Source: Phycisphaerales bacterium
GTDB taxonomy: Bacteria > Planctomycetota > Phycisphaerae > SM23-33
Assembly (NCBI GenBank): GCA_018645065.1
Contig: JABGPF010000009.1
Span: forward strand, 1 to 42,552
Length of the DNA stretch: 42,552 bases
Direction of reading: 5' to 3'
Positions 41,137 through 42,552 of the stretch are shown here, piece by piece; position 1 is the first letter of the stretch; every line of letters starts with the position of its first letter. The notes beneath the pieces are model-generated. The model was given only the letters and a program-made list of their open reading frames with translations, was not told where the DNA came from and did no database searches. The position numbers and the translations under genes were made by a program.

Positions 41137-41198
41137 GATGACACTCCCGTCAATGGATTCTTACCGGCTGGTCCGGTGTTCGATCCTGAATTATATAG

Positions 41199-41915
41199 TT
41201 ACTCGTCCTTGTTTTTCAACTCTTTACAGTATGCTTCCCAGAGGTCCGGTCTGCGTTCTTTCGTACGCTGCCTGGACTGCTCAAGGCGCCATTCCACAAT
41301 CTTGGCGTGATGCCCTGAGAGCAACACTTCGGGCACTTCCATGCCTTCGTAGCTCTGCGGTCTGGTGTACTGAGGATATTCCAGCAGACCATCGCTGAAC
41401 GACTCTTCAACCGTCGAAGCGTCCTTACCCAGAGCGCCGGGCAGCAGGCGGATAACACTATCGCAAACCGCCATCGCCGCAATCTCACCGCCTGAGAGAA
41501 CAAAATCGCCCAGGCTTATTTCCATATCAACCAGCCCGGTGCGAATCCGCTCGTCAAAGCCTTCGTAACGCCCGGCCAGCAAGATCAAATGATCCTGGCT
41601 GGACAATTCGCGAGCTATCGACTGACTCAGCGGTTGTCCCTGGGGCGTGAGCATTATCACTTTACCAGGCGACTGTGACTGCTTGCGTACGTCGGCGACC
41701 GCGTCAAACACGGTCTGGCAGGTCATTACCATCCCAGGTCCACCACCGTACGGTGAATCATCGACCGTCTTATACGAGTCCGTAGCGTAATCTCGAATAT
41801 TCGTACAGTGAATCCCAGCCAAGCCTCGTTCGCAGGCGCGACCTATGACGCTCGTCGAGCAAAATGCTTCGAACATCTCGGGAAACAGCGTAAGAATATC
41901 AATACGCAAAGACAT
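41199..41915 (-). CDS. trmD: tRNA (guanine-N1)-methyltransferase
   Basis: A 238-residue SPOUT-class methyltransferase that makes m1G37 in tRNAs and so prevents frameshifting. Motifs: [15 protein letters not shown] at the start, [12 protein letters not shown] near 50-60, [12 protein letters not shown] and [10 protein letters not shown] in the SAM-binding trefoil knot. Start 41915 gives the standard N-terminus; the frame is open eight codons further upstream. It lies between rpsP and rplS. rimM, usually just before trmD, is absent. Confidence 0.97.
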   Translation of the reverse strand: MSLRIDILTLFPEMFEAFCSTSVIGRACERGLAGIHCTNIRDYATDSYKTVDDSPYGGGPGMVMTCQTVFDAVADVRKQSQSPGKVIMLTPQGQPLSQSIARELSSQDHLILLAGRYEGFDERIRTGLVDMEISLGDFVLSGGEIAAMAVCDSVIRLLPGALGKDASTVEESFSDGLLEYPQYTRPQSYEGMEVPEVLLSGHHAKIVEWRLEQSRQRTKERRPDLWEAYCKELKNKDE

Positions 41916-41955
41916 CGCAATCAGGCAAGTTCGCGCCAACGACGCGAAGAGGCCT

Positions 41956-42207
41956 TTATTGACCGATACCGTTACGCTTCAGCAGATCACCAACGGTCTC
42001 GCTGGGCTGGGCGCCTACGCTCAACCAGTACTCGATCCGTTCGCGATTCAGCGAAATCTGCTTCTCGATGGTCTTGGCGTTGGGATCGTACCAACCCAGT
42101 TCCTCGATAGCCTTACCGTTACGAGGCGAACGTGAGTCCATCGCGTTCAAGCGAAAGAAACTTCTGTGTCGCCGACCCATTCTTTTTAATCTTAATCGAA
42201 CCGCCAC
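41956..42207 (-). CDS. rpsP: 30S ribosomal protein S16
   Basis: An 83-residue ribosomal protein needed for assembly of the 5' domain of the 30S subunit. The sequence starts [11 protein letters not shown] and contains [17 protein letters not shown] near 26-42 and W-L-S-V-G-A-Q-P-S near 61-69, all standard. The start is GTG at 42207 with GGAG 8 bases upstream. It is the first gene of the leftward rpsP-trmD-rplS-yraN-tatD run. Its leader contains a short hairpin, and a candidate promoter lies upstream. Confidence 0.97.
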   Translation of the reverse strand: MAVRLRLKRMGRRHRSFFRLNAMDSRSPRNGKAIEELGWYDPNAKTIEKQISLNRERIEYWLSVGAQPSETVGDLLKRNGIGQ

Positions 42208-42229
42208 GTATAATTCTCCAATGCGTCTC

Positions 42230-42246
42230 GCTACCGCTTTGGTAGC
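42230..42246 (-). other. Hairpin in the rpsP leader
   Basis: On the minus strand GCTACC-aaagc-GGTAGC forms a perfect 6-base-pair stem with a 5-base loop, about 12 bases before the GGAG site of rpsP. It could affect translation or mRNA stability of the ribosomal operon. Confidence 0.4.
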
Positions 42247-42261
42247 ATGGACTAAACAGTT

Positions 42262-42289
42262 AATGTATGGGAATCGAGTATTCTAGCAA
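42262..42289 (-). promoter_or_regulatory. Candidate promoter of the rpsP operon
   Basis: On the minus strand TTGCTA (42284-42289) and TACATT (42262-42267) are spaced 16 bases apart, giving a start near 42255 and a leader of about 48 bases that holds the hairpin. Confidence 0.35.
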
Positions 42290-42462
42290 AATAGCGCCAA
42301 CCTGCAAGTCTTTTTTCTACAGATTCTAAAAACGATCTGATGAATGTAATTTGTCAATCGGCATCCAGAGGCTCCGAAGACCAGAAAAAACCGATAAAAC
42401 AGGACAAAAAGGCATATACATATAGTCCTTCAGTACACCTGAAGCCAGGCACACAATAAAGA
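42290..42462. other. Noncoding AT-richer spacer at the right edge
   Basis: No supported gene is seen here. The stretch separates the rpsP promoter from a terminator-like hairpin. A minus-strand frame is open across part of it, but it matches nothing I recognise and runs through that hairpin. Confidence 0.4.
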
Positions 42463-42492
42463 CAGGCGGGCACGTTTTACCGCGCCCGCCTG
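42463..42492 (-). terminator. Intrinsic-terminator-like hairpin for a gene beyond the right edge
   Basis: CAGGCGGGC (42463-42471) and GCCCGCCTG (42484-42492) form a perfect 9-base-pair stem with a 12-base loop. On the minus strand TCTTTATT follows, so it probably ends a leftward transcript whose gene lies outside the window. Confidence 0.55.
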
Positions 42493-42552
42493 AGAATTGA
42501 TAATCTGCGTGGTCGTAAAGTCGAGTTTTAACGCCCGACTCACCGGGTATAT

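Noticed and set aside
1-42552. CRISPR array, insertion sequence, phage or tRNA-linked island
   Set aside because: No regularly spaced repeats, transposase, integrase or phage structural genes are seen; composition looks even across the window.
42290-42552. Minus-strand reading frame entering from the right edge
   Set aside because: It stays open for roughly 200 bases but passes through a strong terminator-like hairpin, and its translation resembles no family I know.

Overview
The window (42.5 kb, GC-rich) looks like a chromosomal piece of a Gram-negative bacterium of the Planctomycetes, most likely a Phycisphaerae-type lineage. This is inferred from gene content, not from a search: several PQQ-like/NHL beta-propeller envelope proteins, a Tat-exported Cys-type sulfatase with a HEAT tail beside a Tat-exported Gfo/Idh/MocA oxidoreductase and a HEAT protein, a diheme protein resembling the hydrazine synthase alpha-subunit middle domain, an Mla-type ABC/MCE pair, and an rpsP-trmD-rplS block without rimM. 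GTG and TTG starts are common, and many genes are coupled by ATGA or GTGA overlaps.

Region 1 (69-15064, plus strand) is the most interesting part. Eleven tightly packed genes, mostly translationally coupled, encode: a propeller lipoprotein; a LolD/MacB-like ATPase and a large FtsX-type permease; a membrane-anchored PQQ-like propeller; an NHL propeller; a 68-residue Tat lipoprotein with a cysteine motif; a NapG-like Tat ferredoxin; a NapH/NosR-like membrane Fe-S protein; another membrane-anchored propeller; a NuoE-NuoF-type NADH:ferredoxin flavoprotein; and a NuoG-like Fe-S protein. No hydrogenase, formate dehydrogenase, terminal reductase or cytochrome gene is present. I infer a path for electrons from NAD(P)H across the membrane to an unknown periplasmic acceptor, and I know of no described system with exactly this set.

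Region 2 (15072-18984) has pgl and a secreted diheme PD40/HZS-alpha-like protein, both on the minus strand, then a 664-bp divergent intergenic region with a good sigma70-type promoter and several palindromes. Region 3 (18985-27255) has tdh-kbl (threonine to glycine plus acetyl-CoA), an ArgA-like acetyltransferase, MlaF-MlaD without MlaE, an MMPL/RND exporter and a parvulin lipoprotein.

Region 4 (27332-33617) starts with an rnfC-rnfD pair that stands alone. RnfC has lost the motifs that bind FMN and NADH, and RnfD has no SGAT flavinylation motif. The run continues into queE-queD (7-deazaguanine synthesis) and a znuA-znuC-znuB zinc importer.

Region 5 (33583-42552) is mostly on the minus strand: a secreted HExxH peptidase, a small four-helix membrane protein of unknown role (plus strand), a sulfatase/Gfo-Idh/HEAT operon, and the housekeeping run rpsP-trmD-rplS-yraN-tatD. 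The right edge probably holds the terminator of a gene outside the window.
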